Made by a program: the position numbers and the translations under genes | Part shown: positions 1 through 4,984 of the stretch, piece after piece | How the letters are laid out: each line of letters begins with the position of its first letter | Numbering within the stretch: position 1 is the stretch's first letter | Source: Gammaproteobacteria bacterium | Lineage (GTDB): Bacteria; Pseudomonadota; Gammaproteobacteria; SZUA-229 | DNA: 12,244 nt | Direction of reading: 5' to 3' | Assembly (NCBI GenBank): GCA_011051475.1 | Contig: DRLE01000041.1 | Span: 1 to 12,244 of the forward strand | Notes under the pieces: generated by a model | The model's database searches: none | Seen by the model: the letters and a program-made list of their open reading frames with translations, nothing else | What the model was told of the DNA's origin: nothing

Positions 1-77
1 CCGGTGGGCAGCAGGCAGACCAGCTTCTGCTGAAAGTCGGTAATGATTTTCGGTTCGGTGAGTTTTCCGGCGGCCAT
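1..77 (-). CDS. 5' end of an unidentified minus-strand gene (partial)
   Basis: The reverse strand opens with ATG at 77-75 and reads without a stop to the window edge, giving about 25 residues beginning MAAGKLTEPKIITDFQQKLV. A good Shine-Dalgarno-like AGGTAAAG lies just upstream on the minus strand, and a divergent promoter candidate lies at 122-150. This supports a real gene rather than a chance frame. Too little protein is present to name a family; the visible part looks like a soluble N-terminus with no signal peptide. The rest of the gene lies outside the window. Confidence 0.5.
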   Translation of the reverse strand, partial: MAAGKLTEPKIITDFQQKLVCLLPT

Positions 78-103
78 GGCTTTACCTGCGTATGCTCGGT
101 GAA

Positions 104-112
104 TGCTATAAT
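104..112 (+). promoter_or_regulatory. Extended -10 promoter for the 157-573 gene
   Basis: TGCTATAAT is a perfect TATAAT hexamer preceded by the TGn extended -10 dinucleotide. A weak -35-like TTTACC sits at 81-86 with a long 20-nt spacing, so the extended -10 probably carries recognition. Transcription would start near 119, about 40 nt before the start codon. Seen in sequence; activity is inferred. Confidence 0.55.
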
Positions 113-121
113 GTGGCGCTT

Positions 122-150
122 ATTTTAGCGGTTTTTACAATGAATGTCGG
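122..150 (-). promoter_or_regulatory. Divergent promoter for the gene at the left edge
   Basis: Read on the minus strand, CCGACA (150-145) and TAAAAT (127-122) are separated by 17 nt, a standard sigma-70 spacing with 4/6 and 5/6 matches. It overlaps the start region of the opposite promoter, so the two divergent transcripts may interfere with each other. Confidence 0.4.
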
Positions 151-156
151 CAGGCT

Positions 157-573
157 ATGGCGATGAGTACAGATAACAGGCCGTCCGGGGCAAAACCGGT
201 GCTGCTCTCGGTAATGGAGCTGGGTGGTTACCCGGATTTTACGCCGCTGTACGAGCAGGCCGGCTTCAAGGTATATAAAACCGACAGTATCCGCAAGGCG
301 GTGAAGCTGATACGCCAGCACCGGCCGCAGGTGATGGTGGCCGAGTTTAACTTCCAGTCCGATTTTCGTGACCGTACCAGCAGCCTGGAAACCCTGATGT
401 CGAGCACCCAGGGCATTATCGACTGTGACCTGGTGGTATTTTACGAGAAGGAATTCGCGCCGCAGTACCAGCGTTTTCTCAATACCTTCGAGGTCGCCGC
501 CTCGCTGACCTTTCCGGTCGATGAGGCACAGTTGCGCGATACCCTGTCGGCATTGTCCATTAGAGATCGCTAA
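157..573 (+). CDS. CheY-like receiver-fold protein without the phosphoacceptor Asp
   Basis: This is a 138-residue protein of no recognised named family. Its predicted pattern alternates beta and alpha like a response-regulator receiver: VLLSVMEL (15-22), a helix to about 36, FKVYKTDS (37-44), a helix 45-56, QVMVAEFNF (58-66), DLVVFYEK, a helix, SLTFPVD, and a C-terminal helix. At the end of strand 3, where receivers carry the phosphorylated Asp, there is Glu63. The N-terminal acidic pair and the conserved Lys after strand 5 are not evident. If the fold is right it is a pseudo-receiver, probably a binding or scaffold module with no output domain. Two Met codons compete for the start: ATG 163 sits 8 nt after CAGG (151-154), a better ribosome-binding spacing than ATG 157. 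It is transcribed alone from the extended -10 promoter at 104-112. The fold assignment is inference. Confidence 0.75.
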   Translation: MAMSTDNRPSGAKPVLLSVMELGGYPDFTPLYEQAGFKVYKTDSIRKAVKLIRQHRPQVMVAEFNFQSDFRDRTSSLETLMSSTQGIIDCDLVVFYEKEFAPQYQRFLNTFEVAASLTFPVDEAQLRDTLSALSIRDR

Positions 574-647
574 TACCTTGCGATTTGTCGGTTTCTATCG
601 GGCTTGAAATACGGTAAAAAGCGCATAAATACAGATTTACCCATGAA

Positions 648-661
648 TTTAACCGGTTAAA
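648..661. promoter_or_regulatory. 14-bp perfect palindrome just before the 666 start codon
   Basis: TTTAACCGGTTAAA is fully self-complementary and ends 4 nt before ATG 666, occupying the place where a Shine-Dalgarno sequence would be; none is visible. A weak promoter candidate lies upstream: TTGAAA at 604-609, then 16 nt, then TAAATA at 626-631. The palindrome could be a dimer operator downstream of that promoter or a small hairpin over the start. Its function is inferred only from position and symmetry. Confidence 0.35.
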
Positions 662-665
662 CACT

Positions 666-1367
666 ATGTCAGACACCAAACAGCAGGATGAAATCCTGAT
701 CGAAGCTTCAACCCCGGAACAGGCTATCGAGGATATCCAGCAGTACCTGGAGAAAAAACAGGCGGCCTATGACGCCCTGGAGGAAAACGCTTCGCCGATA
801 GAACGCGCACGCCTGCAGCTGGACGTGGCCGAAGCCCTGGCCGGCATGGGCCGTCCCGATGAAGCCTGGGACAAGGCGCGCGCCGCGCTGGATACCTTTG
901 TCGAGGAAGAGCAGTGGGAAGAGGCCGTGCAGAGCTGTGATGTGCTCTACCAGACCGCGCAGCCGGCCTCGCTGATTGCTTTGGCCCATGGCGTCTGGCT
1001 GTCGGTCACCTACCCGGTGGACCCGACCCTGACCGTGAATATGCTCAATTATGTTGTTGACGAAACCCCGCCCACGGCCGATGGCGCCGCGGTGGCCGCG
1101 ATAACCGCCCACTATATTGCCGATATTCGCGCCCAGGGCGACCAGCACAAGAGCCTGACCTTCCTTACCAAGCAGATTCTGGCCAATGTGGCCAAGGGCC
1201 ATTCCAAGGTCGAGGATCAGGACGCCATCAATGCCTGGCTGGAACGCCTGGAACTGCTCGACCCGGACATCTTCCTGCCGCGCCTGTCGCTGGTGCTCGG
1301 CGCCATTGTGCCGCCGGATCAGTGGTGGTTCGACCGCGATGCCCTGCGTGAGAAACTGCCGCAGTAG
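666..1367 (+). CDS. Helical TPR-like conserved hypothetical protein
   Basis: This is a 233-residue, acidic, soluble protein rich in Ala, Leu and Glu. Residues about 20-100 form amphipathic helices with TPR-like spacing, for example RLQLDVAEALAGMGRPDEAW followed by a helix and then EEQWEEAVQSCDVLYQT, with small residues at the packing positions. The rest is also mostly helical (residues 100-215) and ends in a Trp-rich PPDQWWFD stretch. No signal peptide, membrane segment or catalytic motif is visible, so a protein-protein interaction role is the natural inference. I believe similar proteins occur in chemolithotrophic gammaproteobacteria, but no function is recalled. The ATG at 666 has no visible Shine-Dalgarno; a 14-bp palindrome sits there instead. 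The gene converges on the 1507-2454 gene, with palindromic element 1387-1487 between them. Confidence 0.8.
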   Translation: MSDTKQQDEILIEASTPEQAIEDIQQYLEKKQAAYDALEENASPIERARLQLDVAEALAGMGRPDEAWDKARAALDTFVEEEQWEEAVQSCDVLYQTAQPASLIALAHGVWLSVTYPVDPTLTVNMLNYVVDETPPTADGAAVAAITAHYIADIRAQGDQHKSLTFLTKQILANVAKGHSKVEDQDAINAWLERLELLDPDIFLPRLSLVLGAIVPPDQWWFDRDALREKLPQ

Positions 1368-1386
1368 TCACTGGAAAAGCGTTTTT

Positions 1387-1487
1387 ACCACAGAGGGCAC
1401 GGAGGTCACAGAGGTTTTCTAAAATTGGATATTCAGTAGTGTTCTGGAAATCTAGGGAACCTCTGTGACCTCCGTGCCCTCTGTGGT
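1387..1487. repeat. 101-bp palindromic element A, perfect 30-bp arms
   Basis: The arms at 1387-1416 and 1458-1487 are perfect reverse complements over 30 bp, with a 41-nt spacer. Each arm is built of three tandem 9-mers; on the left they are CACAGAGGG, CACGGAGGT and CACAGAGGT. T-rich sequence lies outside the left arm and A-rich sequence outside the right arm, on both strands the wrong order for an intrinsic terminator, which needs a U-run after the stem. It sits between convergent genes, 19 nt from each stop codon, so it may still act as a transcriptional barrier. I recall CACAGAG-type dispersed palindromes from environmental genomes; no function is known to me. Confidence 0.9.
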
Positions 1488-1506
1488 GAATAAAAAAACA
1501 GGCCCG

Positions 1507-2454
1507 TTATTTCAAACCGGTCTGCAACATGCGCAAGGCCTCCGCGCCCTTGACGCCCGCCTTGCGGGCCTGGCCGACGGCCATGTCGACATCGGAGGGG
1601 AAGACCCCGGGGAACAGTTCGCGCCAGTCGTCCAGTGCCTGCCTGATCCGGCCTTCCTCCTCGTTGATCATTGCGGTATTGGCCAGTAGCCAGGATTTTT
1701 TCAGCAGTTTGATAGCGCCTATCAGGTCGCTGATGTCATTCAGGCCGTCGACCTCGAATTCCAGGCTGGCCGGGTCTTCTTTCTGGAACACAACCTCGGA
1801 AGATGCTGCGGCAAAAATATGACGCAGCGTACGTTGGTAGTTGTCAATCTCGTAGTCGGCAAGTACATCGATAACCAGCAGTTCGAGGTAATAGCCGTTA
1901 AATAAATGGCCCGAAGCCCGGTTCCAGGTTTTTATAATACGGATAATGCTGGCCAGTTCGCCGCCATGGCGAATATTTTCCTGCTCGAACAGGCGCTTGC
2001 TGGCATTGAGGTCATATTCCACCCACTCATTGAATTTTTCAGATGGCAGCATGTAATTGTGCTGGCCGGCGGCGAATGCCGGTTTGATTTTATATTGCAA
2101 CTCACCCAGCGGCAGCAGCAGGGACTGGCTGAACTCCGGTGCACGGGCCTCGGGGTACTGTGATTGCAGCAGGTCTTTCAGTTCGGTGAAAACCTTCGAG
2201 GGCAACTGGTGGCGAATGTCGTCCTTGAATACCACCAGCATATCGACAATATTGCCGGCCAGTGGCGAAACCATGGTTTTTCGTGAGAAAGCGCCATACA
2301 ACACGGTGCTGAAGGTGGGCAGGTGTTGCCTGAGAAAGGCTTCGATTTCGGCCTGCCCCCGGGTTATCCGGGTATATTCCTCAAGTGAGAGGTCGGTATT
2401 TTTGGCCAGCAGTGCAAAGGCATCGCCAATCGGGGTCTGTTCAGGTATCGTCAT
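1507..2454 (-). CDS. CD-NTase-fold nucleotidyltransferase, catalytic residues degenerate
   Basis: This 315-residue protein has the layout of CD-NTase (SMODS/cGAS-DncV-like) nucleotidyltransferases. The N-terminal helix is followed by YGAFSRKTMVSPL (53-65), matching the family's G-S motif region. NIVDMLVVF (68-76) lies where a DhD metal motif is expected. YKIKPAF (121-127) matches the third-acid strand, usually of the form hDVVPAF. The helical half contains IIRIIKTWNR...YYLELLVIDVL (170-198), as in the family's C-terminal core. Two of three metal-binding acids appear lost: the first Asp is Ile69 and the third is Lys122, leaving Asp71. It is therefore probably a pseudoenzyme, or one that uses other residues. 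It is second in a minus-strand operon, 24 nt after the repeat protein, with no clear Shine-Dalgarno, which suggests coupled translation. No typical CBASS effector, E1/E2 or JAB gene is adjacent. The gene is clear; the fold call is motif-based. Confidence 0.75.
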   Translation of the reverse strand: MTIPEQTPIGDAFALLAKNTDLSLEEYTRITRGQAEIEAFLRQHLPTFSTVLYGAFSRKTMVSPLAGNIVDMLVVFKDDIRHQLPSKVFTELKDLLQSQYPEARAPEFSQSLLLPLGELQYKIKPAFAAGQHNYMLPSEKFNEWVEYDLNASKRLFEQENIRHGGELASIIRIIKTWNRASGHLFNGYYLELLVIDVLADYEIDNYQRTLRHIFAAASSEVVFQKEDPASLEFEVDGLNDISDLIGAIKLLKKSWLLANTAMINEEEGRIRQALDDWRELFPGVFPSDVDMAVGQARKAGVKGAEALRMLQTGLK

Positions 2455-2478
2455 GGGTCTGCAGGCTGGCGCCTCTGG

Positions 2479-3168
2479 CTAATCCAGTGACAGTTCACTG
2501 GTATCGGGAACCGGGGCTTTTTCCTTCGGCGGCGGGTTTTCAATAATATCCGCGCCGGGCTCGGCAAGGCTCAGCCCGGAAATATCACCCACCGGTGCGG
2601 CTTCGACTTCTGGGGGATTCACCAGCACATCCGCCCCCGGCTCGGCCATGGTGATATCACTGATATCGTCGATTTCTGCCGGTGGCGGGCGCACAGGGTT
2701 TTCGATAACATCGGCGCCGGGCTCGGCCATGGAGATATTACTGATATCGCCGATTTCGGCCGGTTCGGGTTCGACCGGGTTCTCGATAACATCGGCGCCT
2801 ACTGGCGCCACCGTAATGCCGCCGGTATCAATCGGGCTTTCGGTTTTCTCGGTCTGTGCTGGTGGTTCGGCTGTCGTGGCGGTTTTTGCCTGTGTGGGTG
2901 CGGGTTTGGCTGAAGTAGTCTCGGCAGGGGCGCTTCCAGTCTGTTCAATCTTAATGATCAGGCCGACGTTCTCCAGCGCGCCGCGGTATTTCTCCGCTAT
3001 TTCTGCTGTTACCCTGGCCTTGATGACCTTGCGACCACCGGCAAAATAAGGCGTCAGTTTGGCCGCGTCGGTCTTGAACAGTTTGGCCATATTGGCCATG
3101 GCCGTTTCCTTGTCACGCCCGGGCTGCAGAATACCGTAGAAGCAGACATCGAACAGTTCTTCACTCAT
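2479..3168 (-). CDS. Protein with small N-terminal domain and four 27-residue C-terminal repeats
   Basis: This is a 229-residue protein in three parts. Residues 1-76 form a compact alpha/beta domain (LFDVCFYGILQPGRDKETAM, then FAGGRKVIKARV, then a helix and GLIIKIE). I recognise this type as an N-terminal module in various gammaproteobacterial proteins, without a known activity. Residues 77-117 are a Pro/Ala/Thr-rich linker. Residues 124-229 hold four repeats starting at Gly124, Gly151, Gly178 and Gly205, of form GADVIENP...DIS.LSLAEP, exactly 27 residues apart. The tail is acidic and proline-rich, with no transmembrane segment or signal peptide, so binding or scaffolding is the likeliest role. 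It is first in an operon with the CD-NTase-like gene. AGGT lies about 8 nt before the ATG, and a promoter candidate lies at 3199-3228. Confidence 0.75.
   Translation of the reverse strand: MSEELFDVCFYGILQPGRDKETAMANMAKLFKTDAAKLTPYFAGGRKVIKARVTAEIAEKYRGALENVGLIIKIEQTGSAPAETTSAKPAPTQAKTATTAEPPAQTEKTESPIDTGGITVAPVGADVIENPVEPEPAEIGDISNISMAEPGADVIENPVRPPPAEIDDISDITMAEPGADVLVNPPEVEAAPVGDISGLSLAEPGADIIENPPPKEKAPVPDTSELSLD
2482..2799 (-). repeat. Four tandem 81-bp coding repeats
   Basis: This stretch encodes the four 27-residue units of the 2479-3168 product. Each unit begins with GAD[VI] and ends in a Ser-rich SxLSLAEP-like stretch; the last unit is one or two residues short. The middle two units are closest to each other, and the outer ones have diverged at many codons. 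This points to old duplication with selection on the motif rather than recent slippage. Confidence 0.75.
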
Positions 3169-3198
3169 GCGCTAAACCTGTATTTTGGGAATACCTAG

Positions 3199-3228
3199 AG
3201 TGTAGCTGAAAAGTGTTTTTTTCCGCAA
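3199..3228 (-). promoter_or_regulatory. Candidate promoter of the 3168-1507 operon, -35 inside element B
   Basis: Read on the minus strand, TTGCGG (3228-3223) lies 18 nt upstream of TACACT (3204-3199). The -35 matches the consensus TTG only and the -10 matches at 4/6, so it is weak. The -35 belongs to the left arm of the palindromic element, so that element may have brought in or reshaped the promoter. The predicted transcript would start near 3192 and reach ATG 3168 after about 25 nt. Confidence 0.3.
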
Positions 3229-3317
3229 ATGAACGCAAATAAACGCTAATTATTACCAGCTTGCAATGACCATAACGTAAAACATTTGCGTTTATTTGCG
3301 TTCATTTGCGGAAAAAA
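3217..3317. repeat. 101-bp palindromic element B, perfect 30-bp arms
   Basis: The arms at 3217-3246 and 3288-3317 are perfect reverse complements over 30 bp, with a 41-nt spacer. That is the same arm length, spacer length and total length as the element at 1387-1487, although the sequences are unrelated. The left arm is a T-tract followed by near-repeats of a 10-mer: CGCAAATGAA, CGCAAATAAA and a partial CGC. The A-tract of the right arm directly touches the stop codon of the 3318-3605 gene. As in element A, T lies outside left and A outside right, so it is not a canonical intrinsic terminator on either strand. Confidence 0.9.
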
Positions 3318-3605
3318 TCAATCATCCTTCTTTTCAGGCCGTACGAAATCCACCACCTGCGAGGTCTTTTTCGGCTCATCGGCATAGCGAGGACGGGCGT
3401 CCATGCCGGTGCCGCCGGCTTCATCGATAATTTCCTTTTCGCGGGCGGTGATCAGCACAAAGCACTGTTTCAGGTCTTCGATGGTGGCGGGGCGCAGCAC
3501 GTGCGGGTGGCCCGGTGGTGGCGTGGTGTCGCGCACAACGGTGGATAAAACCTTGCGGATGGTGGCAAGAATCTGGTGTTCCTTGGAATGGTATTCTGTA
3601 CTCAT
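3318..3605 (-). CDS. Small conserved hypothetical protein (95 aa)
   Basis: This is a short soluble protein. The N-terminal half is helical (EYHSKEHQILATIRKVLSTV), followed by a Pro-rich turn (TTPPPGHPHVLRP). A second helix (IEDLKQCFVLITAREKEIID) and a charged, disordered-looking tail ending EKKDD follow. No catalytic motif, metal site or membrane segment is visible. I have seen similar short proteins in sulfur-oxidising gammaproteobacteria, sometimes labelled as segregation/condensation-related, a label I do not trust. The ATG lacks an obvious Shine-Dalgarno. The stop codon abuts palindromic element B with no gap. It is divergent from the 3726 gene and is transcribed towards the repeat-protein operon. 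Confidence 0.65.
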   Translation of the reverse strand: MSTEYHSKEHQILATIRKVLSTVVRDTTPPPGHPHVLRPATIEDLKQCFVLITAREKEIIDEAGGTGMDARPRYADEPKKTSQVVDFVRPEKKDD

Positions 3606-3637
3606 AATGTGATGTTTTCGTGTGTTGGGCCAGTGGG

Positions 3638-3643
3638 TATAAT
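3638..3643 (+). promoter_or_regulatory. -10 element for the 3726-4791 gene cluster
   Basis: There is a perfect TATAAT, 82 nt before ATG 3726. No good -35 is found 16-18 nt upstream (TTTTCG at 3615-3620), so an activator may be needed. Just downstream, GCCTT and AAGGC (3647-3659) form a small hairpin with a T3 loop at the predicted 5' end of the transcript. Confidence 0.45.
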
Positions 3644-3725
3644 AGCGCCTTTTTAAGGCTCGCTGCAGACGTGTCCGGCGGGCATGCCTGATAAATCCAG
3701 CGTTTGATCAAGACAGGACGATATT

Positions 3726-3968
3726 ATGCCCTATTATGTATATAAAATGACCTCTCCAGAAGGGATGGAACTGGTGAAAAACCTGGAACTGATCGATGAA
3801 TTCGAGTCATTCCGCGAAGCCAAGAATTTTGCCAAAAGCAAACGCGCCGAGCTTGAAAAGGACGATCCCGCCATTATTAAGGTGATGTTTGCCGACAACC
3901 AGCTGATGGCAGAAGAGCAGTTGCTGGCCTACCGGGAAAAGCCGGTCGTCATGGAACATGAAAAATAG
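3726..3968 (+). CDS. Small conserved hypothetical protein (80 aa)
   Basis: The 80-residue product starts MPYYVYKMTSPEGMELVKNL and continues through a charged helix (EFESFREAKNFAKSKRAELE) to IIKVMFADNQLMAEEQLLAY and a KPVVMEHEK end. I recognise it as a small family common in Gamma- and Betaproteobacteria, with conserved N-terminal YYVY, central IKVMFA and a C-terminal basic/acidic tail. No function is known to me. AGGA (3715-3718) lies 7 nt before the ATG, a good ribosome-binding site. It is first of three closely spaced small genes: the gap to 3989 is 20 nt and the following gap is 11 nt, so they are likely co-transcribed from the TATAAT at 3638. Confidence 0.8.
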   Translation: MPYYVYKMTSPEGMELVKNLELIDEFESFREAKNFAKSKRAELEKDDPAIIKVMFADNQLMAEEQLLAYREKPVVMEHEK

Positions 3969-3988
3969 CCTGCAAAAGTAGCCAGTGC

Positions 3989-4444
3989 ATGGAAGAAGGC
4001 GAGTATAAGTCGACCTACAATGAGCTGGCATCGGTTCGCTGCGTGTTTGAAAAAGCACTGACGCATCAGCAGGCAAAATGCCACCAGGCGAAGCATTTCT
4101 GGCTGGCTGACCGTGAAGGCTACTCCTGCAAGAGCAGCGAATCATCTGCGATCTGTCATGAACTGCTGGAAAATCTACGTAAAAACTCGCGATTTGTGCT
4201 GAAGGTGCATGATATTAACGGTCCCTTGCCGCACAATATGGAAATTCGCGTGCAGGTAGGTGGTTTGCGCGGTCTGCGTCAGCAGCTCGCCGCCGGTGAA
4301 GCATCGGCCGAGAGGGTGGATAATGTTCAGGCCACGGTGGCGCAGGCGCTGGAAAAATACGGTTCACTGCAGAACCTGCCTTACAGCGAAATCGTACAAT
4401 CGGTAACACAGTACCAGGGGCGGAAACGCCGTCAACGAGATTAA
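3989..4444 (+). CDS. Four-cysteine conserved hypothetical protein (151 aa)
   Basis: The N-terminal 60 residues carry four cysteines, Cys18, Cys31, Cys47 and Cys56, with His25, His32, His36 and His57 among them. This arrangement could bind a metal or iron-sulfur cluster, or form disulfides. The segment around residues 61-95 (LLENLRKNSRFVLKVHDING, then PLPHNMEIRVQVGGLRGL) resembles a small family I recall from Chromatiales-type genomes in which the cysteines are conserved; no function has been assigned to my knowledge. The C-terminal third is helical and ends in a basic GRKRRQRD tail. There is no signal peptide or membrane segment. The start has no convincing Shine-Dalgarno, and no alternative in-frame Met occurs until residue 84, so coupling to the 3726 gene is likely. 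Metal binding is inference. Confidence 0.75.
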   Translation: MEEGEYKSTYNELASVRCVFEKALTHQQAKCHQAKHFWLADREGYSCKSSESSAICHELLENLRKNSRFVLKVHDINGPLPHNMEIRVQVGGLRGLRQQLAAGEASAERVDNVQATVAQALEKYGSLQNLPYSEIVQSVTQYQGRKRRQRD

Positions 4445-4455
4445 AGAGGTTTTTT

Positions 4456-4791
4456 ATGCTACCCAACACCAAGATTCCACGCGCCCGTACAATCGAAGAA
4501 TATGTCGATATGGTCAATCAGGCGATTGATGAGACCTTTGACCTGCGCCAGTCCATCGAATTTGATGAGGAATTCATGGCCGATGCCCGCCCGCTGGTGG
4601 ACCAGATTGAAGCCACGCTGAAGGAAATGTACGAATCCATGAAGGACGGCAGCTATAAGTTCGCCACCGGCGAGTTGCCGTTTATTGCGCTGATGAAGCA
4701 GTATCATGAGCAGATGGTGCCTTTTCGCTTCCTGCTCAAGCGTATCAATGAGACGCATATGAAAGGTCTGGATATCTCCGATCAGGACTGA
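4456..4791 (+). CDS. Small acidic helical conserved hypothetical protein (111 aa)
   Basis: This acidic, all-helical 111-residue protein starts MLPNTKIPRARTIEEYVDMV. Long amphipathic helices cover about 12-35, 38-68 and 78-102, with no cysteine and no membrane segment. It belongs to a small family I associate with autotrophic or sulfur-oxidising Proteobacteria, sometimes mislabelled as a secretion-pathway component; nothing in the sequence supports secretion. The start is well supported: AAGAGG (4444-4449) lies 6 nt before the ATG and 11 nt separate it from the previous stop. It is last of the three-gene run 3726-4791, and no intrinsic terminator follows. Confidence 0.75.
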   Translation: MLPNTKIPRARTIEEYVDMVNQAIDETFDLRQSIEFDEEFMADARPLVDQIEATLKEMYESMKDGSYKFATGELPFIALMKQYHEQMVPFRFLLKRINETHMKGLDISDQD

Positions 4792-4828
4792 TTTATCCCG
4801 GTTTTCATCCTTCACCCGGGACTACTAT

Positions 4829-4874
4829 TTACCCACAGCTTGTTCGTTCGGCCTGTGGATAACTTTGTGGATTA
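4829..4874. promoter_or_regulatory. Cluster of three DnaA-box-like 9-mers
   Basis: TGTGGATAA at 4854-4862 is a perfect DnaA box (TTATCCACA) on the minus strand. TTACCCACA at 4829-4837 (plus) and TGTGGATTA at 4866-4874 (minus) each differ from consensus at one base. The three lie within 46 bp and are followed by AT-rich sequence. They also form a CCACAG/CTGTGG inverted pair. No replication gene is nearby, so this need not be oriC; DnaA titration or DnaA-responsive regulation is equally possible. DnaA binding is inferred from consensus only. Confidence 0.5.
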
Positions 4875-4958
4875 ATTTTGCCCCTGCCGGCCAAGATTTA
4901 CCGTAGCAATAACCCTGCTCTGAGTAATTTTATTGCGGGCTGTATAAAACACCATAAA

Positions 4959-4984
4959 TAACAACGACTTGCGGTCGTTAGTTA
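4959..4984. other. Hairpin with single bulged A
   Basis: TAACAACGAC (4959-4968) pairs with GTCGTT, a bulged A4980, and GTTA (4981-4984), giving 10 bp around a TTGCG loop. No T-run follows. It lies in the middle of the gene-free interval. It might be part of a small structured RNA or a protein-binding site; sequence alone does not decide. Confidence 0.35.

Noticed and set aside
1387..1487. Element A as a normal bidirectional rho-independent terminator
   Set aside because: The stem is strong, but on both strands the A-run, not the U-run, follows the stem, and the 41-nt loop is far longer than usual.
1387..3317. Target-site duplications around the two palindromic elements, which would prove transposition
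   Set aside because: The bases next to each element differ on the two sides, and no matching short direct repeats were found. No transposase gene is present either.
3421..3711. 96-residue minus-strand open frame overlapping the 3318-3605 gene
   Set aside because: Its composition is rich in His, Arg and Pro with no regular structure, and it lies out of frame across the better supported 3318-3605 gene and the promoter region upstream of 3726.
3989..4444. Four-Cys protein as a zinc-finger transcription factor
   Set aside because: The cysteines are spaced 13, 16 and 9 residues apart, with no CxxC pairs as in zinc fingers or ribbons. A metal site remains possible, but that class does not fit.
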